64,000 bases of DNA from Loxodes magnus. Its lineage: Eukaryota > Ciliophora > Karyorelictea > Loxodida > Loxodidae. The translations under genes were made by a program, and so were the position numbers. Within the stretch, counting starts at the first letter, position 1, and each line of letters opens with the position of its first letter. The stretch is from NCBI GenBank assembly GCA_946699065.1, contig CAMPDV010000110.1, positions 310,001 to 374,000 of the forward strand. Reading direction: 5' to 3'. Shown piece after piece: positions 1 to 11,253 of the stretch. The notes beneath the pieces were generated by a model that worked only from the letters and a program-made list of their open reading frames with translations, searched no databases and was not told where the DNA came from.

Positions 1-136
1 AATAACATATCTTTTATCCTTTTTTTGCTTCATTAAGTTCTCTTTCTGTTACACCTTGTTCTTCTAACTAGAAATATTTATTTCTTGCAAAGCTTTTAGA
101 TTTGGCTTTTCTCAAAATTGATCTAATCTTTTTCAT
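1..136 (-). CDS. Partial ORF at window edge, unknown
   Basis: Frame open on the minus strand from ATG at 134-136 and running off the left edge. The visible part begins MKKIRSILRKAKSKSF and is lysine/arginine rich, followed by a short acidic helix. It is divergent from the ceramide synthase gene, with about 57 bp between the two starts. No domain recognised. Under this genetic code an open frame of 45 codons is weak evidence, and the call rests mainly on amino-acid composition and the divergent arrangement. Confidence 0.3.
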
Positions 137-193
137 ATTTTTTAGTCCTTTTATAAAGTGTTGGCATTTCCAAGAAATAGAAATACAAAAATA

Positions 194-1234
194 ATGTCAG
201 AAAGTTAAAGGGAAAACTAAATTTCAACTGAAAGTAACTAAGAAAAGAAAATTGAAGATGAAGCTAAAACGAAGAAATTTATGATAAGAGATAGAATCTT
301 ATAGGCAATAACTCTACTATCAGTATTTGTTTTTGCATTTTGTATTCCATTAATGAACGAAATAATTGACTAAATGAATAAAGAGAGACCTGATTATCCT
401 ATTCCTTAATGGAGTGATTTCTAGTACTCCTTTTACATGTGTGGAATTCTATTTGTTATTAAAAGAATTTTCAACTATATCTTTTTACCAATTCACTTAA
501 ATTTAGTAGATCCTAAATGAAAAGATCCAGCTGTAAGAAAGTAAAGAGCGAATAAAATGGTAAACTGTTTGTTTAAAGGACTTTATTTCGCTATTTCAGT
601 TTCAGTTGCTTATAATATATTATGAAAAGCTGAGTGAATGCCAAAAGATCTAGGATTTCCTAATGGACATAATCTTTATACTTTATGAATTGGTCATCCA
701 TTTTAATCCTTTGAAACTGCTCCTTTAGTTAGAGTTTATATACTTTACGAAACGGGATATCATTTGTTTTGAGGGTTTAGTATGCTATTTGACTTATAGA
801 GAATGGATCTTTGGGAAATGATATTGCATCACGTAGTCACTATAGAATTAATAGTAGCTTCTTATATAACAAACTATTACAGAGCTAATGTTGTGGTACT
901 TCTAGTTCATGGTATGTCAGATATCTCACTCTATTTCCTAAGATGGTCTGCTGAAATAGGTAATATAAGTCTGCTTAAATTTTCATACTATTCATGCATG
1001 GTAGTTTACGCCTATTTAAGATTATACGTATATCCTAAAGATTTAATCTACATCATCGCAAATGGAAGAGAGTCTTGCTTACACTGTGTAGGCTAAGCTG
1101 AGTTTATTGTTCTAACTTGCTGCTTGCTAGGTCTTAATATCTACTTTTACATAAATATGATTCTAATAGGTGTGGGATATTACAGAAAGGAAGGATATGG
1201 AGATCCTTCATATAAGGATGGCAAGAAGATTTGA
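194..1234 (+). CDS. Ceramide synthase, TLC (TRAM-LAG1-CLN8) domain
   Basis: 346 aa multi-pass ER membrane protein that should acylate sphingoid bases with fatty acyl-CoA. The Lag1 signature is visible: MDLWEMILHHVVT with the paired His near residues 211-212, followed by VLLVHGMSDISLYFLR. Length and order (charged N-terminus, several hydrophobic segments, TLC domain, short polar C-terminus ending YGDPSYKDGKKI) fit the family. Many Gln are TAA/TAG, and Trp codons include TGA (for example in DPKWKDPA and HLFWGF). The terminator is taken as the TGA at 1232-1234, because the conserved domain has ended and only non-homologous sequence follows in that frame. Start is the first ATG after a short divergent intergenic gap. 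The convergent kelch gene lies downstream. Confidence 0.85.
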
Positions 1235-1584
1235 GATAAATAAGAACTCTTTAAAATACTTATTTCACTATACACCTTGTAGTTTCCACATCTTTCATCT
1301 GACATCTTATTAACTAAATTGCTTCCTTCTTAAATCAATTAACATATCACTAAAATAATATTCTGCTTCTATCTAATTTAAACCTAATCAGTAAGACAAT
1401 CTATCCTAAAATTCATAGCTAGAGGTATTTATCTAACTATTGTAAGTATATTTCGACAGTTCTTATAATTTAGTGTATAAGACTATGTGATTATATTTAA
1501 TTTTGATGATGATAAGATAAAATAAGAGACTTATATGATGATATTCATAAAGGAAATTTATTATGGAACAATAAAATTAATAGT
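1235..1584. other. Unassigned gap between convergent genes
   Basis: 350 bp between the TGA of the ceramide synthase and the chosen TGA of the minus-strand kelch gene. Both strands can be read as open under this code. A minus frame containing SSYEFQDRLSYW is the most protein-like and could be a spliced extension of the kelch gene, but I found no 17-19 nt intron that joins it. Left unassigned. Confidence 0.4.
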
Positions 1585-2870
1585 TCATTCAATCTTATTC
1601 CATTTCTTATAACGAGAGTTATAGTTCCAAAGGGTGTTATTTGAATCATAGAGATACAATGAATTATTGAATATTCTAGGAGAACATTAAAAGGAAGAAT
1701 CCTCTTTTTTCCCAGGAAATTTCTTTGCCTATTTTATGAATTTTTAAGATTAAGTGTCGAAAACGTAAGTTTTGTCCAAATCTGCTCCGAAGACGAGTAA
1801 TTTGTTGCCTATAAAAGCGGTCATTAAATTCTCAGAGGGTTTAGGCAAAAATACATTAAGCTTTTCTCAAGAGTTAGAAAGAATATAATAAACTCATACT
1901 GAGCTCCTTTCTTAAGCGAAATTTCTTCCACCGAACATGTATATTTTATCCCCTGCAATTTCACTAGCGAAATTAATAAACTTTCCAGGTAGCTGCTATA
2001 AGCTCTAAACTACTATCTTATTAAGATTTACTTTTAATATCTAAAGATGCATTGAAGTTGAAAAAATAATGTAGAGGATGTTGTTCTTACAAATTATCTA
2101 TCAGGATTCCAGTTGGATATTGCCTTCAATTAGTATAAGCTCATTGTTTTAATTGAGGAGCTAGATTTGATTATTAAAGTAGAATAGATAATTAGAGAAT
2201 TGGTCATTCGTAAAAGTGTATATTTTTCTAATGAAGTGCATATTCAATTAGGTTTAAAAAGGACTTTCCTTCTTTTAATTTATTTCATTGTAGTACTATA
2301 TCCTTCAAAGCTACTAGTTCTGCTTTATTAATTTTTCATAGGGAGCATTCAGATAATAAAGATTCTGCATTACTTCATATTTTAGAATAAGTCAGGGTAT
2401 GCTTTTAAATCTTAACTAAGTTTACTTCTAAGTAGTAGGTCTAGACGTTTTATACACCCATAAAATCTTTTTGAGCTCTTCTCACTTATTAGTGCTACTC
2501 ATAAGATTCTACACTTTGATTTAGTATTCGAGACTTTGATCCATTTAGTAAATGTATACTATAAATAGCTTAATTAATTATTTATTTTCTATTGTTTTCA
2601 TGAAATTTCAATACATTGAATTAAAGCCTCTAATTCAATTTACTTCTATTCAAATCTTTTATTCCTGCTACATCTAATTAAAGTAATTGCCTTAGTTCTT
2701 CTCTACTATTTACCTTAATTATACTTTATATTCCTTTTAGTATCTAGCTTGCTTTCTAACCTTTGTCAATTATATCTTCGCTAGAAGAATAGAATTTTAA
2801 GTTAGGTTGTTCTAGCAAAAGGTGCTTATGTATACTTATTAGAAGAAGTTGAAAAAGGGTTAATAAAGTA
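1585..2870 (-). CDS. Kelch-repeat protein, 5' end uncertain
   Basis: Minus-strand protein with beta-propeller blades: GDKIYMFGGRNF, SNSWEKL, NKLLVFGADLDKTYVFD, YLYDSNNTLWNYNSRYKKW. The frame changes at a 19-nt intron (2013-2031, GTAAAT...GATAG); removing it gives a continuous SLDIK-IVQSLQQLPGKFINFASEIAGD reading. The upstream part is polar and helical (VESYEQHQQVRRAQKDF). No convincing initiator was found, so 2870 is a soft limit; protein-like sequence may extend further or be interrupted by another intron. The end is the TGA at 1585-1587 directly after the last blade (KKWNKIE). Plus-strand frames here also look open, but they lack any motif and are antisense shadows. Kelch proteins are abundant in ciliates, usually as scaffold or ubiquitin-ligase adaptors; no specific role can be assigned. 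Confidence 0.6.
2013..2031 (-). other. 19-nt spliceosomal intron
   Basis: Reads GTAAATCTTAATAAGATAG on the minus strand. Removal restores the kelch reading frame; retention shifts it. It has the same length and the same GTAA...TAG ends as the introns in VPS26C and the RING/B-box gene. Confidence 0.7.
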
Positions 2871-3148
2871 ACGTGAAATTAGTATTCAACCTATTTCCAG
2901 GGTTTAGGAAACTTTCCAAAACTTAGTGAAATAATTAAGAGTTTTGACTAAGTAAAGAATCAAAATTCTATAGTTAATATAGAAAGCCACTGTAAGGAGA
3001 AGATATAAAATCAATAGATTTAGTTTCAAAAAGTTATAAATTCATAGGATTGAATTAAATAAGCAAATTGAAGACATAAAGTATAAGAAGGTAGGAGATC
3101 AATTATATCTTTATACTTTACTAATTTTAATTATTGAGTTGATATAAA

Positions 3149-4100
3149 ATGTCTGTCTCTCCAACTGTATCCATTTAAGTGGACCGATATAACAAAATTT
3201 ATAGAGTAGGAGAAGAAATTACTGGTAAAGTTATCTTTGCTAATTTTGTTAATCCTCTTCCACATGAAGGAGTATATCTTGAACTAGAGGGAGTTTTACG
3301 AGCTTAATTAGGAGCCAAAGCAGTTGGAAGTTTTGATGCAGTATTTAGCACAATTTAACCAGTTTTATTGGCGAAGGAGACTATATGCATAGCTTCTTCT
3401 GGTAAATTGTAAGTAATTTACTTTTAGATCAAACGCTCATATTCCATTTAAAGTGCCAATAAAACCATAAGGAAATGTGTAAATTCTACAATCCGTAAAA
3501 GGTATTGACGTATAGCTGTTAGAAACATATACTGGAGTTTATATTAATGTTCAATATGTTCTCTCCATCAGTATTAATAAAAAGCCTAAAGGAGTAGCTG
3601 ATCCTGAGATACTTAAAATCACTGTTGTATAGGAACCTAAAAAGATGGAAGCGAAGCCTCTTGAGTTTACTCTTACTCCTGAGTCTCTAGTAAATGCAAA
3701 TCAGTTTTTCACTGGTGGCTAGGAAAATCTCCAGTTTTCAATTAAAGGATTTCTCAAAAATACAAATTAAAATCTAGATGAAGAATTTATGGGCTATGTA
3801 ATTATAGAAAATGCAGCTCTTCCAATAAGATCAGTAGATCTGCAATTATTAAGAATTGAATGGGTTCAACATGCTGATGGATGGTTAAATGAAACAACTG
3901 AAGTTTAAAACCTTTAGATGGCAGAAGGCGACGTTCTAAGAAATGTTGAAATCCCTCTCTACATGGTATTGCCTAGAATTTTTGCATGCCAAAACTTTTA
4001 GTTCCAAGGTTTCAAACTAGAATTTGCAGCGAATTTGCAAATAGTCTTCAGTAACGGTTACGCAGTCACAAAAAACATTCCCTTATTCCTTCATAGGTGA
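3149..4100 (+). CDS. VPS26C (DSCR3-type), Retriever arrestin-fold subunit
   Basis: About 310 aa after removal of one 19-nt intron (3409-3427). Arrestin-like retromer-related subunit; VPS26C with VPS35L and VPS29 forms the Retriever complex that recycles endosomal cargo. Recognised from the N-terminal strand pattern (DRYNKIYRVGEEITGKVIF), HEGVYLELEGVL, the middle IPFKVPIKPQGNV...YTGVYINVQY and the C-terminal FQGFKLEFAANLQIVFSNGY. Length is close to the human protein (about 300 aa). Ends at the TGA at 4098-4100 after KNIPLFLHR. Gln residues in conserved positions are TAA/TAG. The start is the only ATG before the first strand, 6 bp after an out-of-context TGA. Confidence 0.88.
3409..3427 (+). 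other. 19-nt spliceosomal intron
   Basis: GTAAGTAATTTACTTTTAG. Removal joins ASSGKL to SNAHIPFKVPI in frame; without splicing the downstream homologous frame is lost. Confidence 0.85.
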
Positions 4101-4840
4101 TTTAGTTTTTATTAACTTCTTTACTTTAATACACAATCCCTTCAAATCTAATTACAATTTAATCCTCTTTATTCTCCTTCTTGTCTAAAGAAACAGTTAA
4201 AGCATATTCCAATATTATTATAATCAAAACAGTATTTAGATAAACTAAAGCCTGATAATATATAAAGAGATAATTAAAGAATCACAGTTGAAGATGAGAA
4301 AGTAACAGTCTAGCAATAATGAAAAAGATGGTATTTTTAATTCTTATACCATATAATAAATATAAACTTTACTAAATATTAGCTAACATAATTACATATA
4401 GGCATTAGGAGTGAAGCATCTAACTTCTTCAATTAGTAGATAAGTTAAATCATATAAGTATATAAATTTATTAAGATATTCAACCTAAGTTTTATTAGAT
4501 AAGCAATATATATTTATAAGACTCTATACTTAAATAAGTTACAGCATTAAACTATGTCTAAGTAGAAGAGTGTATATGGAATAAGGATTTATTAGATATT
4601 TATGATAATATATCATCTATATCCTTCTAACTGAAGGAGCTTACCTTGTTTAGCAATTAATTGGTGATTCTATCAATCTAGTTTGAAAACTATGAGATAA
4701 TGCTTAAAAATGAAGCAAGATGAATAAAGAGTAAAATCTATCCATTAGCATAGTTCATGATATAGAATAATTAGATTAAATTAAAGTAGGATAAAGTGTT
4801 AGTTGAATGTTAGTAGATAGAGGTTGAAATAGTAAATTGA
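4101..4840 (+). other. Possible gene between VPS26C and RING/B-box gene
   Basis: Two plus-strand segments look coding: one around 4130-4310 (contains RITVEDEKVTVQQ) and one around 4410-4840 (contains KLKQDKVLVECQQIEVEIVN, then TGA at 4838-4840, 23 bp before the next ATG). The second resembles the long helical part of a BAR-type sorting nexin, but I cannot show it. They are in different frames and I found no intron that joins them. No start codon is clear. Confidence 0.3.
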
Positions 4841-4863
4841 GATAATAAATTAAGTTTAAAAGA

Positions 4864-6724
4864 ATGGTTGATATATCTACGTGTAGCATTTGTACTGAAA
4901 ATTATAACTAAACCGATAATGTTCCAATGAATTTGAATTGTGGCCATACACTCTGCAAAAAGTGCCTTGCCAAACTACATAATGGAGTTAAAATTTAATG
5001 TCCATGAGATAGAAATTTTGATAACAGAACTGTGAAGGAAATTCAGCCCAACTTTTTCGCTCTTAAAATGCTAGAAAGCAAGATTTTATAACTACCAGGA
5101 AATGTATTATGCAGGACTCATAATGTAGTCCTTACTTCATTTTGTAAAACTTGCCATATTTGCTTTTGCAAAAAATGCATTAGAAATCATATTAGCCATG
5201 ATGTCTTTGATTTAGAAGATGAAGAAATAATAGAGGACACTGATAAAATATTAAAATGTAGACTTGTAGATGCAGAGCATAATTTCCAATTTCTAAAAGC
5301 AGAATTTGACAAGCTAGATAATGTACTATAGAACCTAAATTAAGATTAGCAAGAAATGGCTAAAAAAATTGAATCGCAGTTTAAATAATGAATTAACTAT
5401 TTGAAAGAAAGAAAGCGTAAAATCCTGGAAGAGCTTTAAATAGTTCATAAGGATCAGACTTCTTAGCTTGAAGAAGAGAAAAAGAAGTTTTAAAGTTAGC
5501 TAGATTTATACTAGGTTAACTACTAATAAATACAAGACATTGTAAAAAAGTTTAATGCCAATAGAGACGTAGCTTAAGCATTGGAAACTTTACCCGATCT
5601 TTTGTAGCCATCTTAGTTTCAACGAAAGAGTAAAGCAGAGCAATTAGATATATTGTTCGAAGTTTAATAATAATCTTCTATTTAGGAATTTTTAGAGCTT
5701 GGTACTTTACGTAGTTTAAAAGACGACGAAAAGATTATCCAACTATATTAGTAACGGAAAAAAGTAATAGAGTCACATTATAGCAACTATAAAAATACGG
5801 AAATAGGAGAAAGGCAGAAATTTGAATATGCTAACTTCGCTTTGCTACTTAAAATGAACAATCTATCGGATATAGCAGACTGATATATTTTAGATATTAG
5901 TGCTAAAGATATTCTTGATCTTAGTCTTAAGGAGTTAGAAACTCAAAGATATCCTACTTTTTAGAAATTAGCAGAGCTAGATAAAGAATAGTTTCAACTT
6001 CCTTAAAATTTGATTTTTAGCGAACAAAATCAATCAAATATGATGAAGGTACTTGAAGAGTTTAAATTAAGACTTCAAGAATGTGTATCTCTTTGTTATG
6101 CAATTAACGCTATGATTCATAACAAGTGATAAGAAGCTCTATAAACATCATCTTGACTAATGAACATAGAAGGAGAAAGCAAACGTACAACACCAAGATA
6201 GATTATAAGGATTTTGTTTCTAAAGATATCTACATTAGCTTTTAAAACCGCATAAGATGGGGATTATAAATAGGCTATAAAATGGATAGATTTATTAGCT
6301 AAAAATGTAGGATTTTATTTGAAAAAAGGAGACGTTCATTATGAATAAATAAAGCATAATGTGCATTACTTATTCTGTTAATTAGAAAGCAACAAAAGTG
6401 AAATTTTTACTAATGAAATGAAAAATCAAAGAGAGAAAATATTAAACTATTTCTAAGAATAATAAGAGCAACCAAATGTTTGCCCTCCTCCAGTAAGATC
6501 TTTATATTTAGGCTTTAGAAAAACGACTAGAACTACTAAATAAATTAGATAAATACGAGTGATTGGAAGGATGAAATGAATATGGATACTCTTAACAATT
6601 CTCAAAAGAATTTTCTAGATTTAAAGAAAAAATGAGAACTTGGATAAATATGTACAATAAACTAATAAAAACAAATAGGATATTAGCAGATGAAGATAGA
6701 ATGCAACTAGAAAACTTATTATGA
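4864..6724 (+). CDS. RING / B-box (TRIM-like) protein
   Basis: About 613 aa after removing a 19-nt intron. An N-terminal RING is clear: CSICTENY (Cys 7, 10), then NCGHTLCKKC (Cys 26, His 28, Cys 31, 34), ending CPWD, where the eighth zinc ligand is Asp instead of Cys. A B-box-like zinc motif follows (CRTHNVVLTSFCKTCHICFC...H), then a long coiled coil (roughly residues 135-280) and a helical C-terminal region. This RBCC order is that of TRIM-type ubiquitin ligases. Trp in the RING loop is TGA. The end is the TGA at 6722-6724 (MQLENLL-stop), 70 bp from the convergent stop of the kelch gene. Substrate unknown. Confidence 0.8.
6493..6511 (+). other. 19-nt spliceosomal intron
   Basis: GTAAGATCTTTATATTTAG. 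Removal joins NVCPPP to ALEKRLELLNKLDKYEW and restores a continuous helical frame to the TGA at 6724. Confidence 0.8.
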
Positions 6725-6794
6725 AATATATTTGAACCTATTAATATAATTAGTCTAAATATGAATAATAACTAATATCGTTTTCAGTCGAATT

Positions 6795-7796
6795 TCAACT
6801 ATGGTCGCTTTCTTCAGACGAATTATAATCTCTTTTCTACGAACTATTTAAGGACATCTTCTCTTCTACGTTAACAACTATTTCCCATATTGATTTTTAT
6901 AAGTCAAAAGTATAGAAATTGTATTCGTCAAAGACATAAACTATTTCATTGATTTCAATAGGCTAAAAATATATTTCATCTCCCTTGTATTTAATTGAAA
7001 CTCTTTTCACGTAGTTACCATTAAATAAATATGTTCCGTCTAGAAAGTCATTTTCACTAAGATTAAAGAGAAGTAACTAATTTTAATAATTTCTAGAATT
7101 TAGCTACACACAACATACTTCAGATTCATTTGGTAGTTACATTTTAGATTATATCCAAAAATCTTGGGAAACGTTATAAATCTATATGCTGCTAAGATAA
7201 GAGTCATTAAACTCTCCTCCAAATATATAAATTTGCTTTTCTAACTATCCACATCCAAAATTTTGTACAGGCTGAGGAATATCTGATATCTGCTTAAAGG
7301 AATTAAATCTTAAATCAAAAAATTCGCATTTATGTTAAAACTATTACGTTGATTCTATATAACCTGAAAATATATAAAGCTTGAATTCGTTTCGATCATA
7401 AGATAGTCCATGGAAAACTCTTTAATGTGTCATTTCCAACTCTTAGACTTTCTCGTTATTTATAATAGTAAAGCGCTTTTCAGATTTTATTCCTCCCGTA
7501 ACTATAAAAACTTCAGGCTCAATTTATAGAATTTTAGAACCATATGTTACAATGTCTGTTACTAAAGGAGTTTAGCTAAATTGCTTAGTCTTTAAATTGA
7601 ATTTAAGCTTTTTCGATGTTCTATATTACAATGTTTGAATAAGCGTTCACTCTTAGGGATTAAAATTAGACTAGGAATAAGATTTAGCTTAAGACCTTAC
7701 TGATGCTTGATAGCTTTTATTTAGCTCTAGTTATTTGCTTTCTGTTGTAAATTCGTGACCAAATAGATCGCTGCAACTTTTGGCGCAATTACCCAT
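6795..7796 (-). CDS. Kelch-repeat protein, MGNC N-terminus (copy 2)
   Basis: 333 aa, intronless, ATG at 7794-7796 to TGA at 6795-6797. Starts MGNCAKSC, a pattern typical of N-myristoylation plus palmitoylation, so membrane attachment is likely. Kelch blades are visible: VFIVTGGIKSEKRF, FKLYIFSGYIES, QIYIFGGEFNDSYLSS, IVYVFDEYNFYTFD. The C-terminus is acidic and Ser-rich (NSSEESDHS). It is a tandem paralogue of the gene immediately upstream and shares its architecture. Function unknown; ciliate kelch proteins of this type are mostly uncharacterised. Confidence 0.78.
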
Positions 7797-7830
7797 TTAT
7801 ATGAAAATAATAAAATGAATAAAACAATTA

Positions 7831-8721
7831 CATTATATGTTAGGAAGTAGACTACAATTGTCTCCTAGTGGTTTTTAATTCTATTACCTTCCATTACTTT
7901 TTGTAGTAGTTAAACTTATATATTTTATCCTCTGCTATGACATATGCATTCCCTCTCATTTCTTTAGGTACTGTTTTCAGTTGCTCTTAAGTTATTGGAA
8001 ATTTTTCTCCATAAAATTCTACTGATTTGCCATTGAAAATGAGTGTCCCAGGAAAATTCTCAATGTTTTAGTTTTCACTAAATATCAATATGCATGACTC
8101 TGGAAATTATACTTTACAGCATTAAATTGACGACTTCTAAGGTAATTTAATAGGTATTTAGATTCACTGATCACAATCTGTTATATACTATAAAATTGTA
8201 TTTGTAGCACTTGAAAGCTATTCATTTTTCAATCCTCCAAAACAATAAATACAGTTATCTAGCATAGCACATCCAAATCTTTTTATAGGACTAGGAATAT
8301 CTAGAATTCTCTTAAATTTATGCTTAACTAGGTCATAATATTCACACTCTTTTATACATTGCTTATTCGAAAATCCTGAAATCAGGTATATTTTATTCAT
8401 GTTATCGTAGCATACCCCATGATAGCTTCTTTTATTGCTCATTTTTTTAATTTACCATGTTTAATTCTGAAGAATCGCAAACAAGCTTTCATTATTAACT
8501 CCTCCAGAAATGACTAAATTGTTAAGTGCAAATTGAATAATTCTGCAGCCTGGACTAATATCAGGAGATTCTAGGCTTTCTTCTTTAGTCTCTTGTGAGT
8601 TAATATTGAAGGAAATTAAAAGAGACTAATTGATAGTCATTATAGTGTTAGATATTTCTTAAATAGAGTACTCATTCATCTTCATTTCATTGTTTCCTTC
8701 AAAACATTTACAGTTTCCCAT
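7831..8721 (-). CDS. Kelch-repeat protein, MGNC N-terminus (copy 1), no TGA stop
   Basis: At least 297 codons from ATG at 8719-8721. Begins MGNCKCFEGNNEMKM, again a myristoylation/palmitoylation-type start. Blades: NLVISGGVNNESLF, MNKIYLISGFSN, NCIYCFGGLKNE, AYVIAEDKIYKFNYYKKQW. The last blade aligns with the end of copy 2, so the protein should stop soon after 7860. However, no in-frame TGA exists before the ATG of copy 2 at 7796. The first in-frame non-Gln-like candidate terminator would be the TAA at 7828-7830, otherwise the frame runs about 130 codons into copy 2. The end given here is the codon before that TAA. Confidence 0.72.
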
Positions 8722-9655
8722 TTTAAAGAAAAATTATCTTCGTCTAGATATTTAATTAAATACCCTTTACAATACTATATCTTAAAATAGTCCCTTTTAT
8801 ATATGATTGCTAGTAGGTGATTTAATACTTCATTACTATATAATCAATTTTAGCAAAAACTACATAGTCTATTAAGCATTCTTAAACATTATATTATCTT
8901 TATTAATGAACTTCCTTAACAGTACTAGTGTAAATTAGTTATAAAGAATAATAGAATCAAACAAGCTACTAAGCCTCAAATAAAAGTATACCTTTTTCAT
9001 GCTACTTTAGTTAATAAAATGCTTTATATTTTTAGTAGTTTTATTAAATTAATTAATGGATTTATTTTCAGTAAAAAGTGAATCTTTCTGCCTCTTTATT
9101 ATCAAATTACTATACTAAATCAGTATTTAATTTATCTTTTTCTATCTAATTTAAAACTTTTAGTCTAATAACAAAAGGTAGAGCTATTAAATCACCCTAT
9201 CACTTACCTATATTCTTACACTTATAGTCTAATATTGATTATAATGCTATAACTCTATCATCTCAATTCTTTACTTTACTAGCTTTTTTTAAGTAGATAT
9301 ATCAATATTCTGTTCAGTCTAAATATTATTTATTAATAGTGAAATTAGTAACTAGTATGCTGTCATAACTCTTGAAAAGAACTAAAGATGAATGCTACAT
9401 AAGTTAACTATTTCCTTTAAGTGACTATTAATATATAATTCATATTAATACTACTAAGATATTTAATACCTAACTAGATTTTATAGAGTATATTCAAATT
9501 TAAGTATTCTTAAAGCTTAGTTTACTATAACTTAGTAGCTAATAGAGTTAATAGTAATAGAATAGCCTGATTGATAGATATTAAGATGGTAAGAGTTGAT
9601 ATAATGGGGAATTTTAAGAAGTTTAGCAATATTTAAAGAAATATCAATAATAAAA
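8722..9655. other. AT-rich gap with one candidate membrane ORF
   Basis: Divergent intergenic region. A plus-strand frame at 8906-9391 (161 codons, one internal TGA) would encode a very hydrophobic protein, MNFLNSTSVNQL..., with three or four possible TM segments. GC content is low and there is no motif, so it may be chance. The rest holds nothing I recognise; it presumably carries the promoters of the kelch pair and of the secreted protein gene. Confidence 0.3.
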
Positions 9656-11098
9656 ATGAACTTTAAGATAGTGATTTAGTTCATTTATGTATCTGTCTTT
9701 TATGTGATAATGACTTAATCTAAGCCTATTTAAAACTATAAAAGATCTCATAAAGTCTGTACTGAAAACTTCTGTAATGAATATAATTTAAGCTACTACT
9801 AGTTGCAGCCCTGCATTAATATGTGCATGGATCCTATTTGCTTCGCGGGAGCTTATTCTGATATTTTAATGAGTAATTACTCTTTATACTATCCTAATTG
9901 AATCTAGAAGCTAGAGTTCTTTAATGATAGAGTTGCGCTTTTTAAGTAATGTGTTACTAGTAAAGAGGTATTTAAGTAAATTGATCATAGGCTTTCATGA
10001 TGTGAAAAGTAGTACTGTCGCTTTATCCTTGGTAATCAGAAAACTAGCTTTGGTGAAAGAGATCTAATTGATTTAGAAGTTTGCAAAGCTGTTTGCTTAG
10101 ATAGCGATTGCTTTTTTATGTCTCATTAGATGAGCTTTATTGAAGAAAAGGTATACAAGTTTGAGGCTATGAACTATTTAGTTGACGATGATCGCAAACT
10201 AGTCCTATGCTATAAAGATCATGTGCTTAGTATTTTAAATGAATCATAAAGCAGCTTCTGAGTAGATAAGTATCAACCTAAAAATTAATATATCATTGCT
10301 AGAGCAAATGTTATAAAGAATTCTAGGTGGATATACACAAAGAATAAGTACCTACTTGAGTTTTATATTCAAAAGCAACTGGATTCAAGATGCTACGTCT
10401 AAATCTACGAGCATTATTTTCCTATGTATATATTTTGGGAGGATGATTACTCTGAGAAAATTAAGTAGTATTGAAAAGACGAAGAGAGTGTATAGCAAGA
10501 TTTAGTTACATTCAGAAAAATTTTTTATAAGTGCTACAACACAAAATTTAACAATGAAACTTATGTTAAGGTATTTTATCAGTGCAAACAATAATGCTTT
10601 AACTATACTGATAAGCAAGAATACTAGTTATGCAGACATTAGTGTATGTCACCGCCATGTTTATATAACATTCAACTAAATATTAAAGGATGGGAATTCA
10701 AGCGTACTACAGTAATTTCTGATTATTTTGATCAATGTATTGACAATTTAGGGTTTTAAAATATAGAAGTAATCAAACGTAATAGAAATGTGCTTATAGC
10801 TCAAGAAAAAGCAAAACAATGTACTAAAGACTGTAAAGGATATCCTATTTACGACAACTTCAATAGAACAGAATGCATCTACTCTTGCATCTCACCTTAC
10901 TGCTATTCTTAGTCTTTTGGAACTTTAAATCTAAAGTAGATGATAGATAAGTTTATTCAATTAAAGTTCCAGTTCGAGCTTTTTCCCGACTATAAAAGTC
11001 AATTCTACAAATGTTACTTTGATCATCTCAAGCAAGTAGATGAAATTTTAAATGAAGAGGAGAAGTAGATGAAGCAAAATATTCGGATAGAACTTTGA
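9656..11098 (+). CDS. Secreted Cys-repeat protein, unknown family
   Basis: 480 aa, intronless, ATG at 9656 to TGA at 11096-11098. The first 20 or so residues (MNFKIVIQFIYVSVFYVIMT) form a signal peptide, so the protein should enter the secretory pathway. The mature part carries four copies of a C-x3-C-x4-C motif: CINMCMDPIC, CKAVCLDSDC, CRHQCMSPPC and CIYSCISPYC. They are spaced irregularly (roughly 50-240 residues apart) and further Cys lie between them, consistent with a disulfide-stabilised repeat. No TM helix after the signal. A frame starting at an earlier ATG (9604) is out of register. I do not recognise the family; extracellular matrix, surface coat or extrusome contents are possibilities. 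Confidence 0.65.
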
Positions 11099-11253
11099 TT
11101 TATATATTGAAAATATAAAATAACACTCTCTAATCTCCTTTAATTATACAATACAATAACATTTCTATATTTACCTTAAAATTACTTCCTTATCTTATAA
11201 GAGAAGACTTACTATTTATATAATTGTTTCCACTAATTCTTCCATTTGTAAAA

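Noticed and set aside
1235..3142. Continuous plus-strand frame in phase with the ceramide synthase, about 640 codons
   Set aside because: It is open only because TAA/TAG are sense. The minus strand carries recognisable kelch blades and an intron, so the plus frame is an antisense shadow.
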